Of a stretch of DNA of 64,000 bases, positions 1 to 9,837 are shown one piece after another; within the stretch, counting starts at the first letter, position 1; every line of letters starts with the position of its first letter. The notes under the pieces were generated by a model, which had not been told where the DNA came from, ran no database searches, and was given only the letters and a program-made list of their open reading frames with translations. The DNA comes from Actinorugispora endophytica (GTDB taxonomy: Bacteria > Actinomycetota > Actinomycetes > Streptosporangiales > Streptosporangiaceae), in contig NZ_SNYN01000003.1 in NCBI RefSeq assembly GCF_004363075.1, positions 248,001 to 312,000 of the forward strand. Reading direction: 5' to 3'. The position numbers and the translations under genes were made by a program.

Positions 1-441
1 ATCGGGTTCCGGAGGGATCGGGGGGTCGAGGCGCTGGGAGCGGCCGCCCCTTCCCCGGCCGAGGACCGGGACGGTCCGGTCCTCTCCCACGTCGTCCGCT
101 CCGACGTCGCGGCGGCGCACGCCGAGAGCCTGCTCGCGGGTTTCGAGGGCGGGGAGGAGCCCACCCCGGAGCGCTACTTCCGGGAGACCGAGCTGGACCG
201 GCGGCGGATGCGGGCGGAGACGGACTTCTCCAGGGGGCCGGACATCCCGCTCTCCCTCGTGGAGATCCGGGAGTTCGCGGAGAGGCGGGGAACCGGCGTC
301 CTCACCCGGGAGACCCGAGACGACGCGGCCCTGGACAAGTACCGGCGCGGCGGGGACTTCCCGGTGTGGCCGCCGGAGCGGAACCAGCCGTGCTGGTGCG
401 GGTCCGGCCGCAAGTACAAGAAGTGCTGCGGCAGGCCGTAG
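1..441 (+). CDS. SEC-C motif protein (5' end outside window)
   Basis: The frame is open from the first base and ends at TAG 439-441, so only the last 146 residues are visible. The C-terminus is a SEC-C zinc motif: CWCGSGRKYKKCC followed by GRP. In the SecA tail and in many stand-alone proteins this motif binds zinc through its Cys residues. The visible upstream part (charged, with ERYFRETELDRRRMR) is not recognised. An internal ATG at 208 would give 77 aa, but the coding signature continues upstream of it. SEC-C proteins often act as accessory or adaptor proteins; the role here is unknown. It converges with the minus-strand gene ending at 711, with a repeat hairpin between them. Confidence 0.75.
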   Translation: MGFRRDRGVEALGAAAPSPAEDRDGPVLSHVVRSDVAAAHAESLLAGFEGGEEPTPERYFRETELDRRRMRAETDFSRGPDIPLSLVEIREFAERRGTGVLTRETRDDAALDKYRRGGDFPVWPPERNQPCWCGSGRKYKKCCGRP

Positions 442-634
442 CCGCCACGCGGCCCCGGGGACACGCGGACCGGCTCCCGGGTCCGGGGAGCGGTCCGGCC
501 CCCCGCGCCCGGTCGGCGGCCCACCGCCTCAAGAGGGCCGGAGCCCGCGCGGTCGTCGCGGTCGTCCTCGCCCGCCGGGTCGATCCCGTCCGCGAACCGG
601 CGGAACCGCTGTCCACCCCGGCTTCCTGACCGGT

Positions 635-722
635 CAACGGACCGGTTCCGCCCTCGCTCGTGGCGGTCGCGGACTTTCCGCCCTTTCGGACCCCGGAACA
701 GGCGGAAAGCTCAAGACCACCG
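635..722 (-). repeat. Dispersed intergenic repeat R1 (hairpin with flanks)
   Basis: The hairpin arms are about 671-689 and 694-712 (core CTTTCCGCC / GGCGGAAAG). The left flank GGTTCCGCCCTCGCTCG is the reverse complement of the right flank of copy R9 near 54010. The right edge TCAAGACCACCG is the reverse complement of the box end GGTGGTCTTGA seen in R7. It sits between convergent genes, so it could end transcription from both sides. The stop codon of the minus-strand gene (711-713) lies at the edge of the hairpin. Confidence 0.7.
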
Positions 723-1136
723 GCCAGGCTCCCGGTCCCGGGGGTCCGGTCCGCCGCGCCGGGGCAGGCGGGCGGCCAGCTCGGCCCAGTCGGCGGGGTG
801 GGCCAGGTGGCGCCAGACCGGGAGGGGGACGCGCCGGTTCCCCGCGGCGATGACGACGACGCGGTCCCCCTCGACGGCGAGGCGGTCGGGCCCGCCGATG
901 CCCGTCCGCCGGTAGGGGCCGAGCTGCAGGGGGAGGACCATCTGGGTGTCGGTGAGGACGAAGTAGGGGAGCCGCCACTGGAGCAGGGCGTAGGCGCTTC
1001 CGGCCGCGCCGGCCGCGATCACCGGGACCCCGGTCTCGTAGTCCGCGGTCGCGCACAGCCACGCGCCGAGGGCGAGGAGGGCGGCGCCCGCGATCCAGAC
1101 GGACACCGGTATCCAGCGTGCGTGGCGCACCTTCAT
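711..1136 (-). CDS. Small two-TM membrane protein, PH-like C-terminal region
   Basis: 141 aa from ATG 1136, with a GGAG-type ribosome site just upstream. Two hydrophobic helices span about residues 9-29 and 34-54. They are followed by a roughly 60-residue beta-rich stretch (YFVLTDTQMVLP, VVVIAAGNRRVPLP, WRHLAHPADW) of the kind found in bacterial PH-like domains of small membrane proteins, and then a charged tail. It is probably an integral membrane protein with a cytoplasmic domain; function is unknown. It lies 179 bp downstream of the MBL nuclease gene on the same strand, so it could be the last member of that block, but the gap is large enough for its own promoter. Confidence 0.7.
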   Translation of the reverse strand: MKVRHARWIPVSVWIAGAALLALGAWLCATADYETGVPVIAAGAAGSAYALLQWRLPYFVLTDTQMVLPLQLGPYRRTGIGGPDRLAVEGDRVVVIAAGNRRVPLPVWRHLAHPADWAELAARLPRRGGPDPRDREPGRWS

Positions 1137-1315
1137 GTAGGGGACTCCGATTCGCGAGGGGGGCCGACGAACATACCCGGTTCTCCGGCCGCCGCCACGT
1201 CGGACCTGACGTAGTCCGGGGCCGCGGCGTCCGTTCTTCCCGGTGGTCGTGACCTTCCGGGGGCTCGGAAGCGGTTGGGACCCTGGAGAGGTCACGGTCG
1301 CCGGGACGAGGGGGG

Positions 1316-3556
1316 TCACAGCGCCACGGGGACGCCCTCCTGCCCCAGGGCCCACCGGCGGCGCTCGGCGGTGAGGACGCGGCCGAACTCCTTCTGGTGG
1401 AACGGGACGCCGTGCACCAGGCTGACGCGGGACGCGTCCACCTCGCGGACGATCTCCAGCAGACCCGGCCGGTCGGCGTGCGCGGACAGCCGCATGTCGG
1501 CGACCCGCGCCCGGACCTCGACCTCCTCCGGGCCGTCCGGGCCGTCCAGGGTGAAGCGCCGGCCGTCGCCGTCGCGCAGCCGCTCCAGGCGGCCGCCCGG
1601 GGCCTCCTCGTCGGTGTGGCCCGAGATGAGCACCGCGCTGTCCGGGTCCGGCAGGATCGCGCGCGCCCACTCCACGACGGGGCCGCCCGCCAGGCTCCCC
1701 GCCGGGCTGATCACCACCCCGCCGCGCAGCGACGCGACCTCCTCGGCGCGCCGCCGCGGGTCCACCCGCGCCACGTTGCCGCCGAGGATCGACAACGGGG
1801 CCGGGCCGCCCGCCGTGGCCTGCTCGAACTGCCGGGCCAGCAGGGCCGCCATCCCGTCCAGGAGCACCGGGACCTCGGGCAGCCGGCGGCGCATGATGCC
1901 CGCCAGCTCCTGGGCGCGCCCCAGCGACATGGCGGGGATCAGCACCCGCCCGCCCCGCTCGCAGGTCCGCGCGACCGTGGACACCAGCCGGTCGACCCCG
2001 TTCTCCCGGGGCCCCAGGTCCATGCCGCAGCAGGTGGTCTCCACGACCAGCAGGTCCGCCCCGCGCGCCGACTCGGGCAGCGCGTACCCGCCGACGGTCT
2101 CCTGCGCGAACCCCGAGATGTCCCCGGTGACCACGGCCCTCCTGTCCCCGGCGCGCACCACCACGCCCGCCGCGCCCAGGATGTGCCCGGCGGGGAACAG
2201 CTCGACGGTCACGTCGCCGACGGAGTGCTCGACGCCCACCGGCAGCGCGGTCAGCCGCCGCCGCGCCTCCGCGACCTCGGCCACGCCGTAGAGGGCGCCG
2301 GAACCGGAGGCGCCGTAGTCGGCCAGCCGGGCCGCGTCGCGGCCGTTGACCCGGGCGGAGTCGCGCCACATCGTCGGCAGCAGCTCCGCGGTCTCGGGGG
2401 TGGCGACGACGGGGAAGCGGGCGCGCCCGGCCAGCAGCGCGGGGACGTAGCCGCCGTGGTCGTTGTGCGCGTGCGTGACCACCACCGCGTCCAGGCGGAG
2501 CCCGTCGACGGCGGCGATCCCGGACGGCGCGCCCGAGTCGCCCCACGCGCGCCGGGGCGCCGTCCCCGCGTCGACGAGCAGCCGGGTGGAGCCCGCCTCC
2601 ACCAGCACGCAGGAGCCGCCGATCGAGGTGCCGCCGCCGAGCTGGGTGACCCGCAGCTCCCGCTGCGCGCCGACCTCCAGCGACGGCCGGGGCGGGGACG
2701 GCGCGGGGGCGGCCTCCGGCGCGGCGAGCGCCCGCAGCGCGGCCAGGAGGCCCTCGACGGCGATCCCCGCCCGCTCCGCCGCCGAGCGGAACCGCGTCCG
2801 CGCCGCACCCTCGACGGGGACGCCGTGCCCGCGCGGGCGCGGGTCGCGCCCGGCCCGGTCGGCCTCGGCGCGGCCGGGCTCCGCGGCCTCCCACACCCCG
2901 GCGAGCCTCCCGGCGAGAACGCGCGGGTCGGTGCGGTCGGCCTCGGCGAAGTCGAGCCGCTGGGCCGTGCTGTCGAGCTGGTCGGCCAGCTCCTCGGCCC
3001 GCGCCCGTTCGGCGCGGGCCTCGGCCAGGGCCCGGTCCCGCTCGCGTTCGGCGTTGAGCAGCCGGCCGGAGAGGTTGCTCGCCTTCCTCCGCTGCTCGTC
3101 GCGGCTGCGCTCCAGCCACTTGAGCCTCTTGGCCGGATTGCTCCGGGGGGACGCCCCCGTGTCGGCGGGTCGACCGGTGGCCGCCGAGGCCGGGGCGGCG
3201 ACCGGTTCCGACGCCGGAGCGGGGGCGTCCTCCGGGGCCTTCTCCTCGACCGGCGGGAACAGCGGTTCCACCAGCGCCGCCGCCGCGTCCGCGACGCCCG
3301 GGGCGGGGTGCAGCAGCAGGCGGCACAGCGCCTCGGCCTCGTCGAGGCCGCCGGGCGCGCCGGCGGGCGGCAGCGGGCGGCGGGCGGCGGCGCGCGCCCC
3401 GTCGCGCAGGGCGGGGAAGCGGGCGAGCAGGCCGAGCAGCCACGCGGGGCGGCCGTCCGCGAGCTCGGCCGCGGTGCGCTCGGGTCCTCCGAACGTCGGC
3501 CGGGCCAGGACCACCGAGGCCACCAGCCGCAGCGCCGGGTCCGGGCGCTCCGTCAT
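1316..3556 (-). CDS. MBL-fold beta-CASP ribonuclease with N-terminal coiled coil
   Basis: 746 aa. Residues 1-130 are Ala/Leu-rich helices, about 140-215 a highly charged coiled coil (AKRLKWLERSRDEQRRK...), and about 310-746 a complete metallo-beta-lactamase/beta-CASP domain. The metal and catalytic motifs are all present: HAHNDHGGY (~362), PAGHILG (~454), VTGDISG (~476), then beta-CASP motifs A (VVETTCC, ~504), B (SAHAD, ~689) and C (LVHG, ~712). This full set is that of CPSF73/RNase J-type nucleases, so RNase activity is likely (family knowledge). Start ATG 3556 lies 8 bp after the stop of the giant NTPase gene, implying one operon and joint function. The coiled coil is not part of standard housekeeping RNase J and may mediate partner binding. 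Confidence 0.85.
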   Translation of the reverse strand: MTERPDPALRLVASVVLARPTFGGPERTAAELADGRPAWLLGLLARFPALRDGARAAARRPLPPAGAPGGLDEAEALCRLLLHPAPGVADAAAALVEPLFPPVEEKAPEDAPAPASEPVAAPASAATGRPADTGASPRSNPAKRLKWLERSRDEQRRKASNLSGRLLNAERERDRALAEARAERARAEELADQLDSTAQRLDFAEADRTDPRVLAGRLAGVWEAAEPGRAEADRAGRDPRPRGHGVPVEGAARTRFRSAAERAGIAVEGLLAALRALAAPEAAPAPSPPRPSLEVGAQRELRVTQLGGGTSIGGSCVLVEAGSTRLLVDAGTAPRRAWGDSGAPSGIAAVDGLRLDAVVVTHAHNDHGGYVPALLAGRARFPVVATPETAELLPTMWRDSARVNGRDAARLADYGASGSGALYGVAEVAEARRRLTALPVGVEHSVGDVTVELFPAGHILGAAGVVVRAGDRRAVVTGDISGFAQETVGGYALPESARGADLLVVETTCCGMDLGPRENGVDRLVSTVARTCERGGRVLIPAMSLGRAQELAGIMRRRLPEVPVLLDGMAALLARQFEQATAGGPAPLSILGGNVARVDPRRRAEEVASLRGGVVISPAGSLAGGPVVEWARAILPDPDSAVLISGHTDEEAPGGRLERLRDGDGRRFTLDGPDGPEEVEVRARVADMRLSAHADRPGLLEIVREVDASRVSLVHGVPFHQKEFGRVLTAERRRWALGQEGVPVAL

Positions 3557-3564
3557 CGCGCCGC

Positions 3565-6500
3565 TCACCGGACGCGGCTCTCGTCGGCGGCGGAGTACCG
3601 GGACGCCTGGTAGGTGCGCAGCAGCACCGGCTCGGGGGACAGCAGGCCGCCCTCCCCGGGGACCAGCGCCCCCAGCGCGCGCAGCACGTTCACCAGGCCG
3701 GTGTGGCCGATCCCCCCGTGCCGGTCCGCGTCGAACAACCCCGGGGACTGCTCCTCGGCCAGCTCCAGGAGCAGCGCGAGGTCGTCCTGGGTCTCGGCCG
3801 ATCCGTGCCGCACGATCTCGCCCCAGGCCGCGAGGACGGCCGGGTGGTCGGTGATCCCGGTGCTCTCCAGGAAGCCCCCCGGATCCTCGCGCAGCCTCGC
3901 CGCGCGGCGCTCCAGCGCGTTCTTCGGCACGAGCTGCTCGCCGCCCACGACGTCCTTGATGACGGCGTTCACCAGGCACGGCCAGCCGCCGGTCACCTCG
4001 AAGAGCTGCTCGTGGAAGGCGTCGTTGGCGATGCGGGTGAAGTCGTCGAGCAGCCGCCACTGCCCGACCCCCGACCGGCCGAAGCGGCGCAGCTCCACGA
4101 CGTCGATCCGGGCGAGCGCGTCGGCCGCCGCGTCGGAGGCGGGGTAGCCGAGCGCGCCGCTGATCAGCGGCGCGTGCGCGGGCCGGGCCAGCATGACGAT
4201 GTTGGGCCTGCGCCCGGCGTCCTCGTGCAGCGCCGCCTCGGCCGCGGCGACCTGGGCCAGCGCGGCCTTGACGTCCTCCTTGAGCGGGACCAGGACGACG
4301 TCCTTCTGCCGGGCCCGCTGCACGGCCCCCTCGAACGTCTCCCGGCCCGACTCCACCCGGTGGCAGCGGCCCCGCACGTTCGAGATCGCGTCCTCCAGCA
4401 CCTTGGGGACCAGGTCGAGGTGCAGGGCGTCGGAGCCGACGATGAGCCTGATCCTGCCGCCCGGGCTGCCCAGCCGGGCCACCTGGGCCGCGGTGAGCGG
4501 GGACAGCCGGGGGCCGCCGTTGTAGTAGGCGCGGTAGTAGGCCGGGTCGAAGCTGTCGTCGGGCAGGGTGTAGCGCTCCTCCGCCTCGGCCAGCTCGCGC
4601 TCCACCTTGGAGCGCCCGCCGAGCAGGGTGAGGATGTGCGGGGTGCGCAGCTCGAAGTCCCCGTTGCTCTCGGCGAGCACCCCCAGATCCACGCACTCCT
4701 CCAGGAGCGCGCCGAACTCGTCGAGCGAGCACCGGTCGAACGCCTTGGGCCACCAGTCGCGGCACTCGGCCAGCAGCTCCTTCTCGTCCACGGTGGCGTC
4801 GCGCGCGTCCATCGTCTGCAGCGCCACCGCGTACGCGATCACCTTGTAGCGCAGGTCCAGGTCGAGCGTCCACTCGAACCGGTCCCGGAACGCCTTGTCG
4901 AGGTCGGTGTCGGAGCGGACGGCCTTGACGTCCTCCAGCGTCACCTCGTAGGGCAGCTCGACCGGCTGCGCCCGGCGCAGCCGGTCGAGCAGCAGGTCGC
5001 CGAAGTACTGCACGATCGCCGGGGCGTTGTTGGCCTGGGCGATGACGCTGACCGCCAGGGTCTCGGGCAGGTGGAAGCCGAGCGTGCGCAGCGGCCGGAC
5101 CAGCAGGTCGAAGGCGTCCTGCGACGACAGCGGGCCGATGCCCAGCGGCTCGCCCAGGTTGGCGAAGGGCTGGTTGGGGTAGCTGCGGAACCGGGCGATC
5201 TTGTGCAGGCCGGCGAAGACCGCCTTGACCCGGCCCTCGGTCGCGTTCATCAGCTCGCGCAGCGCCACCACGTTCGCGAAGCGGTGCTCCTTGGCGTCCA
5301 GGTTGAGGAACTCGTCGGCCTCGTCGAAGAAGAGCAGCAGCCGCCGGTCGGGGTTCTCCCGCGACCAGGCCCGGATGGCGTCGCAGACCTCCTCCCTGCC
5401 CGACGGCGCGGGAACGGCCGCCGACACGATCCCGTGCTCGGACAGCTTGCCGCCCAGCGTCATCCAGAAGTACTCGGCCTGGAGCTCGGACCGGCCGATC
5501 TCGTAGATGTCGCGCTGGATGACCGCGGTCCGGTCGCCCTGCGTGAGGAGGCGGCGTCCGGCCTCGGCCAGCAGGACCGACTTGCCGAGCTGGCGGCCGC
5601 CGTAGACGAAGTGCGCGCCCGAGGGCGCCATGACCGCGCCCAGGTCCTCCTCCCGGCCGTAGAACATCTCCTCGGGGATCATCCGCGTGGCCTGGAACGG
5701 CCGCGTCGCGGTGAAGGGCGCGATCAGCCGCACGGTGGTCGACCACGACGGCTCGGCCAGCGCCGCCAGGTAGCCGACCACGGCGTCGTCGACCACCCCG
5801 ATCACCGGGCCGGGGCGGCTGCGGGCCAGCGCCGCCAGGCTCTGGCGCTGGGCGTGGGTGAGCAGGCCGAAGTAGAGCACCAGGACCGTGCGGTCGCGGG
5901 GGGCGTTGCGCAGCCAGTCGAACAGCTCGCGCGGCTCGGGCCGGTTCCACAGCAGGCACAGGGAGAGCTCGTCGCCCGAAGGGCTCATCTTGGAGCCGAA
6001 CGCCGGAAGCAGCGCGTCACCGGTGAGCTTGACCCGGGTCAGGGACATCGACAGCAGCTTCCCCCGGTGCTGCGGCTCGCTGGACAGCGGGCTCTGCGGA
6101 ACGGTGCCGTCCACGCCGAGCAGCAGCAGGATCTTCTCGACCGCGCTCTTGAGGTTGCCCGAGCTCTTCGGGCTCCGCGCGACCGTCCGCCACTGGCGCA
6201 GCGCCTCGCCCGCGGTGGCGCGCTCGCTGTCGGAGCCCCGCGCGGCCAGCAGCCCCGCGAACAGCGCCTGGTGCCCGGACGTGGCCAGCCCCGGAGCGGC
6301 GCCGCCCGCTCCCCGGCCCAGGTGCGCCAGCAGCTCGGAGATCACCGGGTGGACGGGGGTGTCGCCCCTGCGGACCCGGCCCTGCGTCCGCTCCAGCTCC
6401 CGGGGGAAGGCCGGGTAGAACGCCGAGAAGTGGTCGGTCTCCGCGCCGCGCCGCACGATCTCCCGGTTGGCCTTCAACTGGGCGAGCATCTCGTCGGCGC

Positions 6501-9500
6501 TGGTGACCTGGCCGTCGTCGAGGTAGTCGCGAAGGCGGTCGACGTGCCGCGCGACCTGGCCGGACCGCTCGGCCTCCCGGCGCACCTCCTCCTTGCGCTC
6601 GTTGACGCGCCGGTCGCGCAGCCGGCCCGACTCCGCGCGCAGGCCCTCCAGCTCCGCCGCCATGACGTCGAAGTCGCGGCGGTCCGGCTCGGCGAGCAGC
6701 GCCTCCGCGGCGCCCCGCAGGTGCCGCGCCTCCTCCTCCGAGAGCGCGCCGTTGCGCCAGTGCAGCGCCACGTCGTCCTGGAACTCCTCGCTCGCGGCGC
6801 GCAGCCGCGCCCGCGCCCCGTCCACCCGGTCGGCGATCCGGGACACCAGCCGGTCCGCCGACGCCGGATCGGTCTCGCGGACCAGCGCGGCGACGAGCTC
6901 GGCGCCCACCAGGTCGCCGCGCCCGATCCGGGCGTCGCAGGCGGCCGCCCAGTCCGGGTCGTCCCCGTGCAGGACCTCGGCGAGCTCCGGCAGCGTCGGC
7001 AGGTCGGAGACCTCCCCGGAGAGCGGGACCCGGATGCGGGGGATGAGCAGGAGGTCGCGGTTGAGCGTCAGGCCGACCGCGCGCCCCTTCGCCTCGGGGG
7101 TGCGGCCGCGCAGCAGGTCGTGGGTGTCGTCGAGCAGGCGGCGGACGCCGTCGGCGACCGCGCCCAGCAGGGGGTTGTCCCCGCCGGCCAGGGCGTCCAG
7201 CTCGCGGTCGGCCTGCTCGCGCTGCTCGGTCATGACCTGGCCGAGCTCCGTGAGGCCGTGGCCGGTGTTGCCGAGCCCGCCGCGCGAGTCGCCGAGGGCG
7301 CGCGTCCGCTGCACCGCCCTCACCCACTCGTGCGCGGTGTCGCGGACCTCCTCGATGTACTTGCGCAGCGCGGTGCGCGCCCCCGCGATGATGGTCCTGC
7401 GCTTCTTCCCGGACGTGCCGCTGCGGGACTCCCTGTACTGCCGGGTGATCAGGTCGTCGATCGCGTCGGAGCCGAGCAGCCCGGCGACGAGGCGGCGGCA
7501 CTCCTCCAGCCGCGCGGCGTCGTCCTCGGCCGGGATGTCCAGCAGGTCCCACAGCTGGCCCTTCGGCCGCACCATGCCCCGCCAGAGCTCGGTGGCCGCC
7601 TGGTAGCTGATCGTCCGGGACCGGGCGGTCTCCCGGAGCTCGGCGGCCCTGCGCACCGCCTCGCCGTGCTCCTGCCGCGCGCGGTCGGCGTCGCGCAGCT
7701 GCTCGCCGGTGTGGGAGAGGTCCAGGTAGACGCCGGACTGCGCGGCGTTGCGGAACGCCTCCCCGATGACCTGGAGTGCCGGTCGGTCGGAGTTGACGGC
7801 CGAGGTCTGCTCGATGAGCGGGAACGCCTCCAGGGGGGCCACCAGGGCCGCGCGGATCGCTGCGGCCCACGCCAGCAGCCGGTCGGCGGGCTCGTCCGGA
7901 AGGTCCGCGCACAGGGCCTCGGCGCGGACGCGGAACGCCTCGGCCATCGGGCCGGTGGTGTCGTACACCTGCTCGGCGCAGGCGGCGGCGAAGCGGATCT
8001 CGGCGGTGGCGCCCGGCACTCCGGCGGCCCGGTTCAGCCAGCCCGCGAGGGCGAACCGGTGCAGTTCCATGGCCCGGCGTTCCAGCCGGACCAGGGTCGG
8101 GGCGCGCGAGTCCGGCGCGGGCCGGGCGGTGGGGGCCGCCGGCTCGGGCCTCGGATCGGGGGCTTCGGCCTCGGGCGCGGCCCCGCTGCCGGAGGCGGGC
8201 CGCTCGGGGGCGCTTCCGGGCGGGTCGGCGGCCGGTCCCGGTCCGGGGACGTCCCGCGCGACCGGTCCGGGGGCCGACTCGCGGGCCAGTGCGGCGTCGA
8301 GTTCGGCCAGCCCGTCGAGGGGGCCGGGGGCGGGCGGGGGTGGAGGCGTGCCGGGGGCGGGGGAGGGCTCCGCAGGAGGCGGGGCCCCGTCCGGCTCCCC
8401 GGGGCCCTCGTCCGGTTCCGGGGAGGAGGCCCCGACCGGTTTCGCGGGAGCGGCGGCCGGGGCGCCCAGGACCAGCTGCCGCTGCATGGCGGCCATCACG
8501 GAGGGGTGCCATGCCGGAGGGACCGCTTGGCGGACGCGTTCGGCGAGCTCGAACAGGGCGGGGTCGAAGGGACTGGTCCGCTCCGCCGTGTCCACCAGTC
8601 CGGCCAGTGCGCGCAGGTGCTCGGTGACGCCCTCGTCGGCGTCGGGGTCCGCGGCCGCGGACCGGATCTCCGCGAGGACCGGCGCGATCTCGTCGGGCCC
8701 GGTGAGCGACGCGAACCGGGAGCGGACGCCCGCCCGGGCGGCGCGGGCGCGAGCCCGGTCCAGGCCGGCGTCCAGGCCGGTCAGCGAGGTGGGGGCGGGG
8801 CCGCCGGTGATCGAGGCCAGAGCCGAGCCGACCCGGTCCAGGTCGCCGACCAGGGAGCCGAGCCGGTCGAGGTCGGCGGGGTCGGGTCGGCGGCCCTCGG
8901 CGACGGCGTCGTGGACGCCCCGGGCGGAGTCGGCGGCGGTGGCGAAGGAGGAGCGGAGCCGCGTGATCTCCGCCGCCAGCGCGTCGAGGCCGGGGGCGTC
9001 CTGCGGCGGGGCGGCGGGGGAGGCGGTCATGGTGTCGGCGGGTCCTTCGGTCGGGGCCGGGGAGTGGGGAGCGCCTCGCGGAGGCGCTTCGGGGGGCGGC
9101 TCCTCCCCGGTCGGCAGGCCCTCGCGTACCTCGGCCGCCAGTTCGAGGAGGCGGTCCAGCGGCAGCGGCGCCTCCGGGAGGCCGGGGCGGTGCCCGCGCA
9201 TGGCAGCCCACAGGACCGCGGCGTCGGCGGCGACGGGAGGAGGGGTCCCCGGGTCCGCCAGCAGCAGACCCACGGCGAGCGGCGGCGCGGGGCGACAGCT
9301 GAGGACGGCCGCGCCGAGCCCGCACAACCGCGTGGCAGCGGGCCGGAGACCGGTGAGGCCCAGGTGGTGGAGCAGTTCCGGCCGCCGCTCCATCACCTCG
9401 CGGGCCTCGTCCGCCCCGGCCAGCAGGGCGGCGCAGTCCGCGGCGTCGAGCCCCAGGGAGCGGGGCGCCCGCACGATCGTGGACAGGGGGGCGGCGAACG

Positions 9501-9837
9501 CGAGGAGGTAGCGGACGCGCTGGGTCTCCGACGACCTCTTGTACAGGTAGTCGTGGACCCTCATCGCGGTGTCCATGCTGAACAGCGACTTGGCGAGACC
9601 GGCCCGCTGGCCGCCCAGGAGCGCCCGGGTGAGCTCGGGGGGAAGCACGTCCAGGGTCTCGCGCAGCTGTCTCTTGTTGAGCCACAGGACCGGGCGCAGG
9701 AGCTCGTGCCGGAGGCGGACCCCGGCCCCGTCCGCGGCCGCGCCGCCCAGCTCCGTCTGGAAGGCCGTGTCGCATCCGGGGGAGCAGATGTGGTCGAAGT
9801 CCGTCTCGGCGCTGGCCTGTCCGTACCGGTGGCTCAC
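3565..9837 (-). CDS. Giant (2090 aa) P-loop NTPase of unknown family, partner of the MBL nuclease
   Basis: Starts at GTG 9837 (SHRYGQ...); longer in-frame extensions run through the upstream gene and are rejected. Residues 1-270 are helical, with a CSPGC pair (C18, C22). Residues ~460-580 are a Pro/Ala/Glu linker; ~580-1280 are mostly helical and highly charged; ~1290-1390 look alpha/beta. An AAA/ORC-STAND-like NTPase follows: FYGREEDL, Walker A GGRQLGKS (~1410), Walker B RRLLLFFDEADEF (~1497). Winged-helix-like and other C-terminal regions run from ~1640 to 2090. The FYGRE-then-P-loop layout is typical of NTPases that act as switches in signalling or conflict systems. With an RNase gene 8 bp downstream, I infer that NTP-dependent sensing controls the nuclease. 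No known defence family is recognised. Confidence 0.8.
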   Translation of the reverse strand: MSHRYGQASAETDFDHICSPGCDTAFQTELGGAAADGAGVRLRHELLRPVLWLNKRQLRETLDVLPPELTRALLGGQRAGLAKSLFSMDTAMRVHDYLYKRSSETQRVRYLLAFAAPLSTIVRAPRSLGLDAADCAALLAGADEAREVMERRPELLHHLGLTGLRPAATRLCGLGAAVLSCRPAPPLAVGLLLADPGTPPPVAADAAVLWAAMRGHRPGLPEAPLPLDRLLELAAEVREGLPTGEEPPPEAPPRGAPHSPAPTEGPADTMTASPAAPPQDAPGLDALAAEITRLRSSFATAADSARGVHDAVAEGRRPDPADLDRLGSLVGDLDRVGSALASITGGPAPTSLTGLDAGLDRARARAARAGVRSRFASLTGPDEIAPVLAEIRSAAADPDADEGVTEHLRALAGLVDTAERTSPFDPALFELAERVRQAVPPAWHPSVMAAMQRQLVLGAPAAAPAKPVGASSPEPDEGPGEPDGAPPPAEPSPAPGTPPPPPAPGPLDGLAELDAALARESAPGPVARDVPGPGPAADPPGSAPERPASGSGAAPEAEAPDPRPEPAAPTARPAPDSRAPTLVRLERRAMELHRFALAGWLNRAAGVPGATAEIRFAAACAEQVYDTTGPMAEAFRVRAEALCADLPDEPADRLLAWAAAIRAALVAPLEAFPLIEQTSAVNSDRPALQVIGEAFRNAAQSGVYLDLSHTGEQLRDADRARQEHGEAVRRAAELRETARSRTISYQAATELWRGMVRPKGQLWDLLDIPAEDDAARLEECRRLVAGLLGSDAIDDLITRQYRESRSGTSGKKRRTIIAGARTALRKYIEEVRDTAHEWVRAVQRTRALGDSRGGLGNTGHGLTELGQVMTEQREQADRELDALAGGDNPLLGAVADGVRRLLDDTHDLLRGRTPEAKGRAVGLTLNRDLLLIPRIRVPLSGEVSDLPTLPELAEVLHGDDPDWAAACDARIGRGDLVGAELVAALVRETDPASADRLVSRIADRVDGARARLRAASEEFQDDVALHWRNGALSEEEARHLRGAAEALLAEPDRRDFDVMAAELEGLRAESGRLRDRRVNERKEEVRREAERSGQVARHVDRLRDYLDDGQVTSADEMLAQLKANREIVRRGAETDHFSAFYPAFPRELERTQGRVRRGDTPVHPVISELLAHLGRGAGGAAPGLATSGHQALFAGLLAARGSDSERATAGEALRQWRTVARSPKSSGNLKSAVEKILLLLGVDGTVPQSPLSSEPQHRGKLLSMSLTRVKLTGDALLPAFGSKMSPSGDELSLCLLWNRPEPRELFDWLRNAPRDRTVLVLYFGLLTHAQRQSLAALARSRPGPVIGVVDDAVVGYLAALAEPSWSTTVRLIAPFTATRPFQATRMIPEEMFYGREEDLGAVMAPSGAHFVYGGRQLGKSVLLAEAGRRLLTQGDRTAVIQRDIYEIGRSELQAEYFWMTLGGKLSEHGIVSAAVPAPSGREEVCDAIRAWSRENPDRRLLLFFDEADEFLNLDAKEHRFANVVALRELMNATEGRVKAVFAGLHKIARFRSYPNQPFANLGEPLGIGPLSSQDAFDLLVRPLRTLGFHLPETLAVSVIAQANNAPAIVQYFGDLLLDRLRRAQPVELPYEVTLEDVKAVRSDTDLDKAFRDRFEWTLDLDLRYKVIAYAVALQTMDARDATVDEKELLAECRDWWPKAFDRCSLDEFGALLEECVDLGVLAESNGDFELRTPHILTLLGGRSKVERELAEAEERYTLPDDSFDPAYYRAYYNGGPRLSPLTAAQVARLGSPGGRIRLIVGSDALHLDLVPKVLEDAISNVRGRCHRVESGRETFEGAVQRARQKDVVLVPLKEDVKAALAQVAAAEAALHEDAGRRPNIVMLARPAHAPLISGALGYPASDAAADALARIDVVELRRFGRSGVGQWRLLDDFTRIANDAFHEQLFEVTGGWPCLVNAVIKDVVGGEQLVPKNALERRAARLREDPGGFLESTGITDHPAVLAAWGEIVRHGSAETQDDLALLLELAEEQSPGLFDADRHGGIGHTGLVNVLRALGALVPGEGGLLSPEPVLLRTYQASRYSAADESRVR

